Of a stretch of 64,000 nucleotides of DNA, positions 29,038 to 37,848 are shown one piece after another. The notes under the pieces were generated by a model that searched no databases, was not told the origin of the DNA, and saw only the letters and a program-made list of their open reading frames with translations. Origin of the DNA: Gilliamella sp. wkB108 (GTDB lineage Bacteria; Pseudomonadota; Gammaproteobacteria; Enterobacterales; Orbaceae); NCBI RefSeq assembly GCF_001690195.1, contig NZ_LZGM01000118.1:1-64000 (forward strand), written 5' to 3'. The translations under genes and the position numbers were made by a program. Numbering within the stretch: the stretch's first letter is position 1; every line of letters begins with the position of its first letter.

Positions 29038-31002
29038 TTACGGTAACATTTCTAAAGGAATAGGATAAACATTTTCACGTGGATCACTTCCTTCAGCTAA
29101 CGAAATCCAGCGATCCACATCCGCATTACATTTTTGATAATAGCGGATTTTACTATTTAAATTACGAATAAATTTTTCTTGTTCAAGTCCACTCATACTT
29201 TTCCAGGTATCCTGATCAAGGCCGGTTACATCACTTTTATAGGGGATATTATCCAAATATTCACCGAGCAAACCTAAGTCGGCAATTTTGGTTACTGTAT
29301 CTGATTTCAATTTACTTGGATCTTGCCCCATAGCAGCAGCAACGGAACGAAGTTGTGAAAACATATTATCGGCAGAAATCAAACCATCATTCGCTGCATT
29401 AGCAATTTTACTCACCACATCGCTCAAGTCACTTAGTTGAGATTTAGTCAATAAAATACGAGGTTCAGCGGTAGGGATAGTCGGTTTAATAAAATCTTTA
29501 TCAGCAATCCACGCTTTGAAAACTGTTGGGGCTTTGGTTCCTTTGGTATCACCTAAATAAGCCAGTTGCATTGCTTTACTTAATAACAAAGCATCTTTTA
29601 ACATATCAGAACTATCATCTTTGGCATTAAGTACATTACCCACCGATGCTTCCCCTTTATAGGCAAGCTTAACTTGTTCAGATAATGCTGTCGCTAACGA
29701 GTCAACTTTCTTACCAAACTCATTCACATCGCCGGCATTAACCGGATAATATAATGATTTATGGATGAAATCATTATACGTTAAGTCAGAATACTGAGTG
29801 GCAGCAATTTGATGATCTTTCTCACCACTTGGCGTTTTTAAATGTAAAGCGTAAATAGCCACACCTTTATGTTGTGCTTCTAATCGAAGTTGTGCAGCAT
29901 CCATACCAGTACTGGAAAGTTTATCATCACCAGGAATTGCACTCGCATCCGTGATTAAAATCATATAACGCGCACCAAAGTTATTCCAATTAATATCATT
30001 TAATGCTTGCGAAATTCCAGCATAAGAATCTTCAGCAAAATAAGCTGTAGAAACAGTAGCCTGTTTTAAAGATGCACTTAAATTTTTAAAATCTTCTTTA
30101 GAGTTAACTTGGTTAGGATCAGCAAATACCTTAGTGACATATTCGAGTTTATCCGATGCTTTTAGACTGGAACGGAAAGATATCAAGCCGAATTTCACTT
30201 GGTTTTGTAACTTCTCTTTTTCTATATGTTGATAAACGCGGGTAACCGCTTCTTTAGTTCGTGAAATATAAGGATCCATAGAAATAGTTGAATCAATCAC
30301 AAACACAATAGCCGCTTTAAATGGCGCAACTTGGTTAGCATCTTTATCTGCAGTTTGGGGATCAGTTGATTTGCCATTGTTTTTAATTAGTGCATCTTGT
30401 TTACTTACTGAGGCAATTTCTAAAACCCGTTCATAATATCCTTGTCCGTTCATCACCTCTTCACCTTGTAAAATCGGCAGTAAATAAAAGTTATTCTTAA
30501 AATCTACATACTCTTTTGGTTCTTGGGCAACAATTTCTGGAGTTGGTTTATCCGCTTTTAAAGCATCACGGATCGGTTTCAACAAAGATTCTGGTTGGCT
30601 AGCATCAATAATATTTGTTAACGATGCTTTATCTTTAAAAAATAACAGTGGATCACGATCAACCGGATTAGTAAATACCAGTGTCATTTGCATATTCCAT
30701 GGAATAGCGCATGAGCCATTTAGCCAGCCAACGGTTTTTCCATAAGAATCAGGCCCAACATTGAGCCATTCTTGATTATTCTCATTTTTACGTTCATAAA
30801 CATAAAAACGCGAGAAGGCAGCGACAGACGTACCGGTTGTATCAGTAATATTTTTTTTTAACTCACAAGTTGGTGTACTAAGAATTCGCTGAAAAAGTGT
30901 TGATTTTCCCTCTTGTTTTAGCGGTTCAGCTGCAAAACTTAGCCAAGGAAGGCAAATCAAACTTACTGCGATAAATATATTTGAGATCACTGATTTTTTC
31001 AT
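29038..31002 (-). CDS. Secreted vWA protein with SH3-like N-terminal domain, srf locus
   Basis: A 654-aa predicted periplasmic protein. The signal peptide ends near residue 24 (SFA). Residues about 55-110 resemble a bacterial SH3 domain (SRFYVYERK and KTVGWLNGSC). The vWA domain starts near 228 with the metal-site motif DSTIS (237-241; the canonical second Ser position is Thr) and has ITDAS as the later Asp. A helical C-terminal region (about 440-654) is of unknown fold. It is distinct from the two anchored vWA paralogues, lacking a membrane stalk. SH3-like domains in the periplasm often bind peptidoglycan or proteins, which would suit a structural role. Confidence 0.75.
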   Translation of the reverse strand: MKKSVISNIFIAVSLICLPWLSFAAEPLKQEGKSTLFQRILSTPTCELKKNITDTTGTSVAAFSRFYVYERKNENNQEWLNVGPDSYGKTVGWLNGSCAIPWNMQMTLVFTNPVDRDPLLFFKDKASLTNIIDASQPESLLKPIRDALKADKPTPEIVAQEPKEYVDFKNNFYLLPILQGEEVMNGQGYYERVLEIASVSKQDALIKNNGKSTDPQTADKDANQVAPFKAAIVFVIDSTISMDPYISRTKEAVTRVYQHIEKEKLQNQVKFGLISFRSSLKASDKLEYVTKVFADPNQVNSKEDFKNLSASLKQATVSTAYFAEDSYAGISQALNDINWNNFGARYMILITDASAIPGDDKLSSTGMDAAQLRLEAQHKGVAIYALHLKTPSGEKDHQIAATQYSDLTYNDFIHKSLYYPVNAGDVNEFGKKVDSLATALSEQVKLAYKGEASVGNVLNAKDDSSDMLKDALLLSKAMQLAYLGDTKGTKAPTVFKAWIADKDFIKPTIPTAEPRILLTKSQLSDLSDVVSKIANAANDGLISADNMFSQLRSVAAAMGQDPSKLKSDTVTKIADLGLLGEYLDNIPYKSDVTGLDQDTWKSMSGLEQEKFIRNLNSKIRYYQKCNADVDRWISLAEGSDPRENVYPIPLEMLP

Positions 31003-31015
31003 ATGCTATTCCTAA

Positions 31016-32020
31016 CTATTTTTGTAACTCAGATAAACGTTCTTTGGCTAAGGTATTATTTGCATCATGGGTTAAAGAAGTTTCGTACCAATAAATAGCT
31101 GTTTCCTTATCAGTTTTAAAACAATTATTTTCTTGATAATACTTATCGTCATACTCTTTGGCATAAAGCATAGCAATTTTTGCATTTTGCTGTGCTTGAT
31201 TGGCATATAACCGCTGAGCAATATTACATTTATCAGCTTTTTTAGCTTCAGCTATTAACTGAATAATTGCATCAGCTTCAGGTTTTGTTTGTAAACACTG
31301 TTGAATGAAACTTAAATCATCACCTGTCGCATTACTTAAGCTACATTGGCTACTAATTTGTACTGAAGAAGTCTCTTTTTGCTGATTTTGGTTAAATAAA
31401 AAGTACCATGAGGCAATACCTATTCCAATTAAAAGTAATAAAATAACAACGATTAAACCCAGTTTACTTTTAGCTTTGATTGGTTCAATTATCTCTGGCT
31501 TAATTGTCGATTCCGTTACCAGTTGTTCATCAGGCAAAATCGGATCGAGCGTAATTTCCTGCTCAGCAGTAGATTGGTCTGGTGTCGTATTGATAACCTG
31601 ATCCACCGATAATTCTGGTTGTGATTCTGTCTCAACTTGATTATTATCAGTCGATGACGAAGGATTATCTAATGCAGAAGACGCTAATACTGACTCAGTA
31701 ATATTGGCAACACCGCCATCAATATAGTTTTCATTTTGTCTATCCCGTATCTGGATAAAAAATCTGACAGAATTATCTTGGGATAATAACGAATCAACTA
31801 ACCACTCGCTAACTTCTCCGGTTAATTGCTGGTTATCAACACTTAAATTATTTACCGGATGCCAAGTTTTTTCAGGCCCCCATTGCTTTAGACCTGATAA
31901 ATAATAACTATCTTGATTGCGCTGGATAAGCATATCAACTTCAGGACTACCATCCCATTTTTGAGCTAAAAACTTAGCAATACCAGGTTTAAAGCCATCT
32001 AATTCAATTCGTAATGCCAT
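31016..32020 (-). CDS. Single-pass membrane protein with Sel1/TPR-like C-terminus, srf locus
   Basis: A 334-aa protein of unknown function. The N-terminal domain (1-100) is probably a cytosolic beta-rich fold. An acidic, Ser/Thr/Glu-rich linker (105-180) follows, then one membrane segment (about 187-209). The periplasmic C-terminus (215-334) has helical Sel1/TPR-like features (AKEYDDKYYQ, TAIYWYETSL, NTLAKERLSEL). This topology (cytosolic head, linker, single helix, periplasmic domain) repeats that of SrfA and the anchored vWA proteins. A ribosome site AGAGGAT precedes the ATG. It is 124 bases after srfC, the largest gap in the upstream half of the operon, which holds a stem-loop. Confidence 0.65.
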   Translation of the reverse strand: MALRIELDGFKPGIAKFLAQKWDGSPEVDMLIQRNQDSYYLSGLKQWGPEKTWHPVNNLSVDNQQLTGEVSEWLVDSLLSQDNSVRFFIQIRDRQNENYIDGGVANITESVLASSALDNPSSSTDNNQVETESQPELSVDQVINTTPDQSTAEQEITLDPILPDEQLVTESTIKPEIIEPIKAKSKLGLIVVILLLLIGIGIASWYFLFNQNQQKETSSVQISSQCSLSNATGDDLSFIQQCLQTKPEADAIIQLIAEAKKADKCNIAQRLYANQAQQNAKIAMLYAKEYDDKYYQENNCFKTDKETAIYWYETSLTHDANNTLAKERLSELQK

Positions 32021-32083
32021 GATATCCTCTATATTTATACCTAAGTACTATTTCATCAGCAGTTACAAGAAAAGTACCTATTT

Positions 32084-32105
32084 ATAGGGGGAACTACCCC
32101 ACTAT
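32084..32105 (-). other. Stem-loop within the srf operon, after srfC
   Basis: ATAGGGGG and CCCCACTAT form an 8-bp stem with one bulged A and a 5-base loop between srfC and the next gene. No U-tract follows on the minus strand. It may reduce expression of the downstream structural genes relative to srfABC or mark an internal transcript boundary. Confidence 0.45.
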
Positions 32106-32144
32106 TTATTTTTTAAGAATCTTACCAACCAGTTTCTAACTACC

Positions 32145-34817
32145 TTAATTTATTTGAGATTGTTTATAAGCGTTTAAAATCTCACCTAGTTGGCTATTTT
32201 GTTCCTGACTTATTTCACGTCCGGCATGATGACCTACATTTTCTTGAGCCAAGATAGCAAAAGCAATAAACCAATCAAATATGGCATACTGAGAATAGTT
32301 CTTGGTTTTATCATCCAGTTTCGGCAACGGGTGGGATGATTGATTAGTAAATTCACTCACTGGTGAAGAAAATATTGGCTTACCTTGATTAACTCGACTC
32401 ATCGGTATCTCAGTTGCTTGCCCTTGGATAAAACCTAGCCAGGCAATAAAATCAGCGAGCAAGGTATGAATAGTACTGAGTTGTCGAGACTCAAGATCAT
32501 CACGTTTATTACCAGTATTTTCATTTTTTAAAATTCGCTCACTTAAATTAGCTTCTAGCTTTAAGCGGTTAGCGGCGGTAATAAGTTCTTCAACCACAAA
32601 AGAAAGCGTTTTTTGTTCTAAACCAAAAAACTGCACAATGTGTTTATCCAATACAATATTTCTCAAATATTCTAACCATGTGGTAAATACTGACTTAGCA
32701 AATTTTGATTCAGTAGGTAAAGTAGTGGTTGGTTTAATATCTAAAGGTGAATTATTATCCGAAAATAATTCAAAATCAGTATTTAACCCAAAATCATTGG
32801 TTAAATCACCTATATTATCGTCTCGGCTATCGCTAGCTATTTCACTATCTGCCTGATTTGAGTGATAAAGCCCTCTAACCGTCTGCTCCGGCAGTTCCAA
32901 CGTTTTCAGCAATTCACCCAGCAATAAAGCTTTACCTTGTAATTTTTTAATTACATCGGCAATAATTTGTTTTTTCTTGCCTAATTCTTCATCACTATCA
33001 GCTTGATACCAAGTATCAAAACGCATATTGATAATATAATCAATTTTCTCGTTAAGTTGCTCAACAATACGTTGCTGTTTTACTTCGGTGATAGCGACTT
33101 GTTCTAGATATTGACTAATACGTTCAATGCCACCGTCATTCAACTTTAACATAGCATCCCAAGTTAGTTCGGGTTCATTCACATACTCTTGAATATCCAC
33201 ATTGTTAACAAAAGTATTTTTCAGCATAAGCATCTTTTCTTGATAACTATCATTATAAGATTGCTCTTGATGAGTAGCAGGATCCACCGTTAAAAACGGT
33301 ACATCAAATCCAGGTTTACGTACCAGAAAAACATTGTTGAATTTACGATTATTCGACCAATTGGTTAACCAATCATAACTACCAAAACGCTCCAAAATAG
33401 TTTGTTGAAGTAAACCACCTTTACCCCAACTGTTTTTGAGATTATCTTCTGATAGGGTTAATGAGGTACCAATACGCTTGTCAAACATCGTGATTGCCCA
33501 CAATAATCCCGCTTTTTTGGTGGCTCTTTTTTCAGCTGTTTCACCTTGGGTTTTGTCAATCCAGCGCTCAAGCACCGGACCAACATCATTAACATCTGAC
33601 TGTTTGTCTGAAGGGGTACAAACAACTAAAACATTCATTTCTTGGCTATCAGTGTATTTTTCAAAAAGATAAGCGACTTTACCTCGCAACAAAAGTTGCG
33701 CAATGGGGTTACCCTCTTTAACATCCGCAATAGAAATTAAATTTAAACGACCTCGATAACCAGGAAAATCCAATAAATCGACGTTTTCAAAAGTTGCTAC
33801 TCGCGTTTTATTGACTAATGGAAAAATTAACTCTGCCGTCAAAAAAGCCAATTGAGCTAAAGAGATAGACGTTGGCACACCATTTAGTGGCGTTATAGTT
33901 ACAGTGGAGTCACGATCAGTGTTTAGACGTTCAAGAATATCCACATTCATAATACTGTCAATTTGTGACTTAGTACCATTATTGTCTTTAATTAATACCG
34001 TTAGAGGTGCATATACAGTATTAGCATGATTTAAGTTGGATAACGTAGTGGCTAATTGCACGTAAATTGTGGTCAGTTCAGAAATTCCACCCCAGAGAAC
34101 GGCTAAAAGCTCACCGCGCTCTACAATCGAAAGGTAAGGGAGTAAATGTATAGCTTTTTCCCAATAACCACCTTTTAATCCTTCAAGGGAATTACCAAAA
34201 TTTTCAGATAAGTAATCATACAGATCCACAATATCATCTTCAGTAATACCACCGGTTTTATCTGCTTGTTTTTTATTTTCTAGTCGTTGAATCAATTGGT
34301 TGAGTTGTGAAAACTCTATGTTATTGGTTACTTTTTGTTGATCGAAATCTTTAAAATAGGCATTAATAAGAATTTTAATAATTTCAATTTCTTGGAATAA
34401 TTTTAACTCTAGTGGATAATTAGCTATACCACCTTTGGCAATACGACTAAAGCGTGTTACCAAACCAGTTGCTTCTTTACCACTCCCCACTGGGTTAACA
34501 TGATCGATAAAATCTAATACTTCATTATCGACCACAGTTTCAAGTTTACCATTTGCTCCAGCAGCTAATGCCGAGATAAGATAAGATTTACCCGCTTGTG
34601 ATAAACCAAAAAATCCTACAGCAACAGATTTAGTTGATACATCACCTAATCGCTTTGCACTATTACGAAGACGTCGTAACTCAAGAATTAAACCATCCGC
34701 CTCATTATGTAAACGTTTTGATGAAGCGCGAGTCTGTTCTACCCATGTAATTGCTTTAGCTGACGCTTGATAAACCTGATCCCAAGATTTAGGAAGTTGT
34801 TCGTTTAAATTTTTCAT
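32145..34817 (-). CDS. srfC: SrfC-like dynamin-type GTPase
   Basis: An 890-aa homologue of SrfC, a putative virulence-associated protein of Salmonella and relatives. It has GTPase motifs: P-loop GLSQAGKS (about 71-78), and a G3 motif DFPG near 350-353 (LLDFPGYRGRL) preceded by a beta strand. The long span between them and the helical N- and C-terminal parts resemble dynamin-like or GBP-like large GTPases. No signal peptide or membrane segment is visible, so it is probably cytosolic. Its start overlaps the srfB stop by 4 bases. The biochemical role of SrfC is not established; the GTPase assignment here is from motifs. Confidence 0.85.
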   Translation of the reverse strand: MKNLNEQLPKSWDQVYQASAKAITWVEQTRASSKRLHNEADGLILELRRLRNSAKRLGDVSTKSVAVGFFGLSQAGKSYLISALAAGANGKLETVVDNEVLDFIDHVNPVGSGKEATGLVTRFSRIAKGGIANYPLELKLFQEIEIIKILINAYFKDFDQQKVTNNIEFSQLNQLIQRLENKKQADKTGGITEDDIVDLYDYLSENFGNSLEGLKGGYWEKAIHLLPYLSIVERGELLAVLWGGISELTTIYVQLATTLSNLNHANTVYAPLTVLIKDNNGTKSQIDSIMNVDILERLNTDRDSTVTITPLNGVPTSISLAQLAFLTAELIFPLVNKTRVATFENVDLLDFPGYRGRLNLISIADVKEGNPIAQLLLRGKVAYLFEKYTDSQEMNVLVVCTPSDKQSDVNDVGPVLERWIDKTQGETAEKRATKKAGLLWAITMFDKRIGTSLTLSEDNLKNSWGKGGLLQQTILERFGSYDWLTNWSNNRKFNNVFLVRKPGFDVPFLTVDPATHQEQSYNDSYQEKMLMLKNTFVNNVDIQEYVNEPELTWDAMLKLNDGGIERISQYLEQVAITEVKQQRIVEQLNEKIDYIINMRFDTWYQADSDEELGKKKQIIADVIKKLQGKALLLGELLKTLELPEQTVRGLYHSNQADSEIASDSRDDNIGDLTNDFGLNTDFELFSDNNSPLDIKPTTTLPTESKFAKSVFTTWLEYLRNIVLDKHIVQFFGLEQKTLSFVVEELITAANRLKLEANLSERILKNENTGNKRDDLESRQLSTIHTLLADFIAWLGFIQGQATEIPMSRVNQGKPIFSSPVSEFTNQSSHPLPKLDDKTKNYSQYAIFDWFIAFAILAQENVGHHAGREISQEQNSQLGEILNAYKQSQIN

Positions 34818-37800
34818 CGTTTTATCATTCCACTATCCAGCCAATACTGCGTACTAATTAAGCCCGAATTAACCAACGTATTTAAATTCAGTTTAATATC
34901 CTGATTTTTACTACATGAACGACCATCCGAGGCACTGACATTTTTAATATAAAAACTTTCGGCGGATTTTTGTCTATTATTAATTCCTAATGTCACTTCA
35001 AGCACGACACCATCAGCACTAAGCCGTTTAGCTACTTCGCTATTCTCAATAGTGATTGTATAAATTGGTGATGCCGGCCAACGTTCAATTTCCAGTTGTT
35101 TAAAACCAAGTCTAGTTGTTCCCCTAATTTCAAAAGCAATTTCTGGAAAATCATAATCGGGATCGTCCAAGTCAATGTCGCGATAATAAACATTTTCTTT
35201 TTTTATCATATTTAGATTATCCAATAATCCTATAAATTTAACAGTTGAATATAAATTTATATTAGATGATCTAAAATAGAAATTAGGTAACCGTAGATTT
35301 TTACTTAAGAAACAAAGCATCGCACCGACTGCTGCAGTGGTTTTTGGATCATCAATTCGTTCCTGTTTATGGAACGGGTACCAGCTACCTGTATAATAAC
35401 CATGCAGAGGTAAAATACGCCCAGCTGGAATTGATAACCGAGAACGGAAATAGCTTTGGACTCCCGGTAACCGTGAAGGGCGCCCTGTTAATAGCAACAC
35501 ATCACATTGATAACAGCTAATAATCTCAGATAATGCATCAAATGTTTTACAAATATTGTAATAGTCACCGCGAATAAACAGATGATGAATACGTTTCAGG
35601 TTAATTTCGATACTCAAATCAAGAACTGAAAATTCTGAGTTATTTAATGCACGTCTAATTGGTTCATTAATAAAATTAAGCACATTATCAGTCATTACAT
35701 GATGTTGTAATAACTCCTTAAAAGTCGCATTATAAACATGTTGTTCCGTATGTAGTGGGTCGTAGAGTTCATACTCTTTTAATACCTGCAAACCAATCGG
35801 CATGAATAATTGTAAAGTCAGTTGTTGTCGTAATACTGCATCTTGAATAGAAAGCTGCTGTGAACCAATAATGGTAGATAAAATAGGGTTAGGATCAGCC
35901 AGTCCAGCTTGTTTTAAACCATTAGTTAATGCGGTTAGCACTGTATCTTGTATAAAATCAAGCAAAATATCATCACCGGCAACTTTAAAACCATCCCGAA
36001 AACGCTGTGTTGGCACAATATAAGCATTACTACTATTTACTTGATTACTTGTACCATAATCAAGTGCATAATCGTTGATCACTAAATCAGTAGTACCACC
36101 ACCAATATCTACTGTTGCAATGGTTAATTTTTGTTTATTAGTTTTATCCGGACGCACCATTGAAGCAATAAACTCTTCCGAGCGTCCATTATAATTATTT
36201 TGGGTTTCATTAAACAGGTAAACAACTTGTCCACAAGTTGCTTCGTCCCATTGAACATGAACCTCAGGAATATTCGGCCAAACACTTTTTAATTGTTCCG
36301 GATTGTTAAAATCAATATTATCATCCGAATTATCCCAACCAAGACTTTTCCAAACTAACCCAATTGCTTGGTATACACACGACTTGAATATAGCTTGCTC
36401 TGGTTTAGGCATCGCGGGTGGAATGGTTAAAATAATCGAGCGTAAATTACGCGGCGTTTTGGCGTGTTCAAGTTTATTGCGCTGAGCAACGCTATTCATC
36501 TGCATTAAGGCATGCATTAGCACTTCGCATAACATAAACGTCATTAAAGAACTACGCGAATATTTTGGATGAAAAACCGGCATTTTACGATCATACTCTT
36601 CAGCGATATCATTACTTAGGATATGTAGAGCTTCACCATATTCATTAATTAAACTGGAAAAAGGTTCTGAAGTGGCAAATGGTTCATGATCACTTTTTAC
36701 ATAATGAGAATTAAAACGCCAACCTTGTTCATACTTATCTTGATCCCACAAATAGCGTTTTGGACTAGAGAGTCCGGTTGCACCTTCATTCCCTTCTCTT
36801 CGACTGGCTAGGCGACTTGCTTCTTTACCAACCCGAACAATACTTGGCCAACGAAATGTATCTCGCCGTCCGCTCTGTAATGAAAAATGTTCCTTACCAA
36901 AAAAGGTTTGTGCAAACTCTACTCTGCTTTCAAAAGGTTCGTTGTAGATCTGCTCTGGTTGCGTCAAATCTCGGATTTCAAGCTCATATCGACGATTTAA
37001 GCTATCTTTATCCTGAACATGATCTTCAATCAAAATTCCGCAGGTTCTGGAATTACCAACATCAAGAATCATATCCACTGGAATCGATTTGACAATATCA
37101 TCTCTATTATTTGAGACAATCTTAATGGTTGGCATATGTAATGAATCAGCCAGTAAATGAATGATATTTAAATAATGACCATAATAAGCTTTATGGTTAA
37201 TTTCTTGGTTAATATCATCTTTATGCATTTTTAAGCGCTCTGGTTGTGGCGCTAATTCTTTGAATAAGTCAATTAACCAACTGGTTATCCATTTTAATTC
37301 TAAAAACCATGAAACTTGATCGGAACGATGCGCTAAGCTAAATATCGAACCGGTTTTTACATCGTTATCGGTTGGAGCTAGATAAGCAACATCCTGCATA
37401 TTAGTAAAAATTTTAGTATCAAATGCAAAGGTAATGCGGTGAGTATTACCTTCCGGATCTTCTCCTTCAGGAATACTAACAATCCGGACTCGACTCCAAT
37501 TATGAGGGCCTTTATCAAAACGTTCAGGTGGTATTGATCTTAACACCGGAATCGGTAACCAAATACCATCATACAATTTCAAAGATTGATCTACACTGAT
37601 TTCTTGTGTTGGCTTAACCGCAAAAGATAGATTATCGGGAGCAAAAAATTTACCGTTATCAACATCTTCAATCAGTCTAATTAGAGCGCCACTTTCTGAA
37701 GGATCGATAAAACAACCATTTAATTTATTACGCCATTGATTATCTTTCCAATCTATTTTTAGTGCAAAATCAAGAAATTGAATACCACTATTCATAATTA

Positions 37801-37840
37801 AAGTAACTTCTTGACCATAGTTGCGTATTTCCGGAAGCAT
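34814..37840 (-). CDS. srfB: SrfB-like Hsp70/actin-fold ATPase
   Basis: A 1008-aa homologue of the SrfB family. Actin/Hsp70-fold signatures are clear: phosphate-1 DVGNSRTCG (about 260-268), phosphate-2 VDIGGGTTDLV (about 577-587) and the adenosine motif LLTGRPSRLPG (about 783-793). N-terminal (1-245) and C-terminal (850-1008) extensions are specific to the family. No membrane segment is seen, so a cytosolic ATP-driven component is likely. I prefer the ATG at 37840 over TTG at 37846 because the TAGGG element is then correctly spaced and SrfB proteins begin Met-Leu. It follows srfA almost without a gap. Confidence 0.88.
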   Translation of the reverse strand: MLPEIRNYGQEVTLIMNSGIQFLDFALKIDWKDNQWRNKLNGCFIDPSESGALIRLIEDVDNGKFFAPDNLSFAVKPTQEISVDQSLKLYDGIWLPIPVLRSIPPERFDKGPHNWSRVRIVSIPEGEDPEGNTHRITFAFDTKIFTNMQDVAYLAPTDNDVKTGSIFSLAHRSDQVSWFLELKWITSWLIDLFKELAPQPERLKMHKDDINQEINHKAYYGHYLNIIHLLADSLHMPTIKIVSNNRDDIVKSIPVDMILDVGNSRTCGILIEDHVQDKDSLNRRYELEIRDLTQPEQIYNEPFESRVEFAQTFFGKEHFSLQSGRRDTFRWPSIVRVGKEASRLASRREGNEGATGLSSPKRYLWDQDKYEQGWRFNSHYVKSDHEPFATSEPFSSLINEYGEALHILSNDIAEEYDRKMPVFHPKYSRSSLMTFMLCEVLMHALMQMNSVAQRNKLEHAKTPRNLRSIILTIPPAMPKPEQAIFKSCVYQAIGLVWKSLGWDNSDDNIDFNNPEQLKSVWPNIPEVHVQWDEATCGQVVYLFNETQNNYNGRSEEFIASMVRPDKTNKQKLTIATVDIGGGTTDLVINDYALDYGTSNQVNSSNAYIVPTQRFRDGFKVAGDDILLDFIQDTVLTALTNGLKQAGLADPNPILSTIIGSQQLSIQDAVLRQQLTLQLFMPIGLQVLKEYELYDPLHTEQHVYNATFKELLQHHVMTDNVLNFINEPIRRALNNSEFSVLDLSIEINLKRIHHLFIRGDYYNICKTFDALSEIISCYQCDVLLLTGRPSRLPGVQSYFRSRLSIPAGRILPLHGYYTGSWYPFHKQERIDDPKTTAAVGAMLCFLSKNLRLPNFYFRSSNINLYSTVKFIGLLDNLNMIKKENVYYRDIDLDDPDYDFPEIAFEIRGTTRLGFKQLEIERWPASPIYTITIENSEVAKRLSADGVVLEVTLGINNRQKSAESFYIKNVSASDGRSCSKNQDIKLNLNTLVNSGLISTQYWLDSGMIKR

Positions 37841-37848
37841 ATACAACC

